Below, piece after piece: positions 63,525-64,000 of a stretch of 64,000 nt of DNA (position 1 is the stretch's first letter; every line of letters starts with the position of its first letter). Below the pieces are notes generated by a model. It searched no databases and had not been told where the DNA came from. It was given only the letters and a program-made list of their open reading frames with translations. A program made the position numbers and the translations under genes. This DNA is from Burkholderiaceae bacterium (GTDB lineage Bacteria > Pseudomonadota > Gammaproteobacteria > Burkholderiales > Burkholderiaceae): contig CANFWB010000003.1 in assembly GCA_947450605.1 (NCBI GenBank), positions 1-64,000 on the forward strand, read 5' to 3'.

Positions 63525-64000
63525 TTATGGACGCATCCACTGAGGCGTTCTAAATGTCACAACCCTCTTGTAGAGCCATACATAGGAAATAATGAAGACT
63601 AGAAAAAATCCAATCAGAATGGAGGTTGAGTAAAAAAACAAGATTGCGGGAATGACTGCAAGGCTACTAAGCACCCAAAGATAAGGTGAAGTTTTGGCAT
63701 TAGCACTAAACCAATCGCTCTCGTCAGTGATATGGGTTCTATTGAGGATGCGCCTAAAGATGAGCGAGTGAAAATGAATCCCATCAGGATGCCCTGGGCT
63801 CTTGCCTTGATGGAATTTTCTACGATAAATTGTAAAGATAGTTTCTAGGATCGGATAGGCATTGAGTACGAGTGCAAACCAAGGGGAAACCTCACTATGC
63901 CGACAAACGGTGAGAACGCTGAGGATTGCAATCCAAAACCCAATGAGATAGGCGCCACCATCACCTAAAAATATTAAACCCCTTGGATAGTTCCAAATAA
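63525..64000 (-). CDS. WecA/MraY-family polyprenyl-phosphate glycosyl-1-phosphate transferase, N-terminus outside window
   Basis: C-terminal 157 residues of a multi-spanning membrane enzyme. GLIFLGDGGAYLIGFWIAIL has the conserved GDGG-type Asp motif. SPGHPDGIHFHSLIFRR matches the basic His loop of WecA-like members. Two hydrophobic helices follow (about 106-125 and 126-145). It probably links GlcNAc-1-P or a related sugar phosphate to undecaprenyl phosphate, so it is a second initiating transferase besides the PglC/WcaJ-type gene at 59415-60143. The gene runs leftward and enters from beyond base 64000. Confidence 0.85.
   Translation of the reverse strand, partial: IWNYPRGLIFLGDGGAYLIGFWIAILSVLTVCRHSEVSPWFALVLNAYPILETIFTIYRRKFHQGKSPGHPDGIHFHSLIFRRILNRTHITDESDWFSANAKTSPYLWVLSSLAVIPAILFFYSTSILIGFFLVFIISYVWLYKRVVTFRTPQWMRP

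Overview
The window looks like a chromosomal segment of a free-living betaproteobacterium of the family Burkholderiaceae, most likely Polynucleobacter. This rests on gene orders and on protein sequences recognised by eye: ribBX-ribH-nusB, tolQRAB-pal-cpoB-queC, exbB-exbD-lpxK-trm112-kdsB-adk and glyA-nrdR. No database search was run.

Bases 1 to about 28.3 kb are mostly housekeeping core. They hold trmB (cut by the window edge), gabD, the riboflavin genes on both strands (ribBX, ribH and nusB leftward; ribD and ribE rightward), a minor type IV pilin cluster, queC with the Tol-Pal operon, glyA-nrdR, adk, kdsB, trm112, lpxK, an ExbBD pair, xseA, murB, a YajQ-type gene, xerD, plsY, folE and a high-potential iron-sulfur protein. 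Two toxin-antitoxin loci and an unpaired HigA-like gene sit between these genes, each next to a strong palindrome.

Bases 28.4 to 60.1 kb form a very large surface-polysaccharide locus. It starts with a membrane acyltransferase and GDP-mannose/GDP-fucose genes (manC, gmd, fcl). A tightly coupled seven-gene run follows: fcl, a glycosyltransferase-like gene, a GDPD-like gene, a HAD phosphatase, a nucleotidyltransferase, a cupin and a second nucleotidyltransferase. Next come a second acyltransferase, an O-antigen ligase and a Wzz-type chain-length regulator carrying 15 perfect AACACC repeats. A visibly A+T-rich island then begins directly behind a broken DgkA-like gene. It carries a flippase-like protein, galE, Wzx, Wzy, glycosyltransferases, methyltransferases, and a DprE1/DprE2-like pair next to a GT-C transferase and a polyprenyl-phosphate glycosyltransferase. 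The locus closes with a GDP-sugar dehydratase and a PglC/WcaJ-type initiating transferase. Together these make a complete Wzx/Wzy-dependent assembly line: initiation, repeat-unit synthesis, flipping, polymerisation, length control and ligation.

Bases 60.1 to 64 kb are a mobile and regulatory fringe. A truncated gene abuts an IS3-family element whose transposase is frameshifted by a 14-bp tandem duplication. Next comes a gene combining an N-terminal helix-turn-helix, an RsbW-like ATPase and a C-terminal STAS-like domain in one protein. Three 12-bp direct repeats at exact 22-bp spacing precede it. A structured non-coding stretch, a 43-residue membrane peptide and the C-terminal half of a WecA/MraY-type transferase follow.

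The items I would look at first are the ATPase/STAS-like regulator with its repeat array, the DprE-like cassette, the in-frame hexanucleotide repeat in wzz, and the seven-gene coupled cassette.
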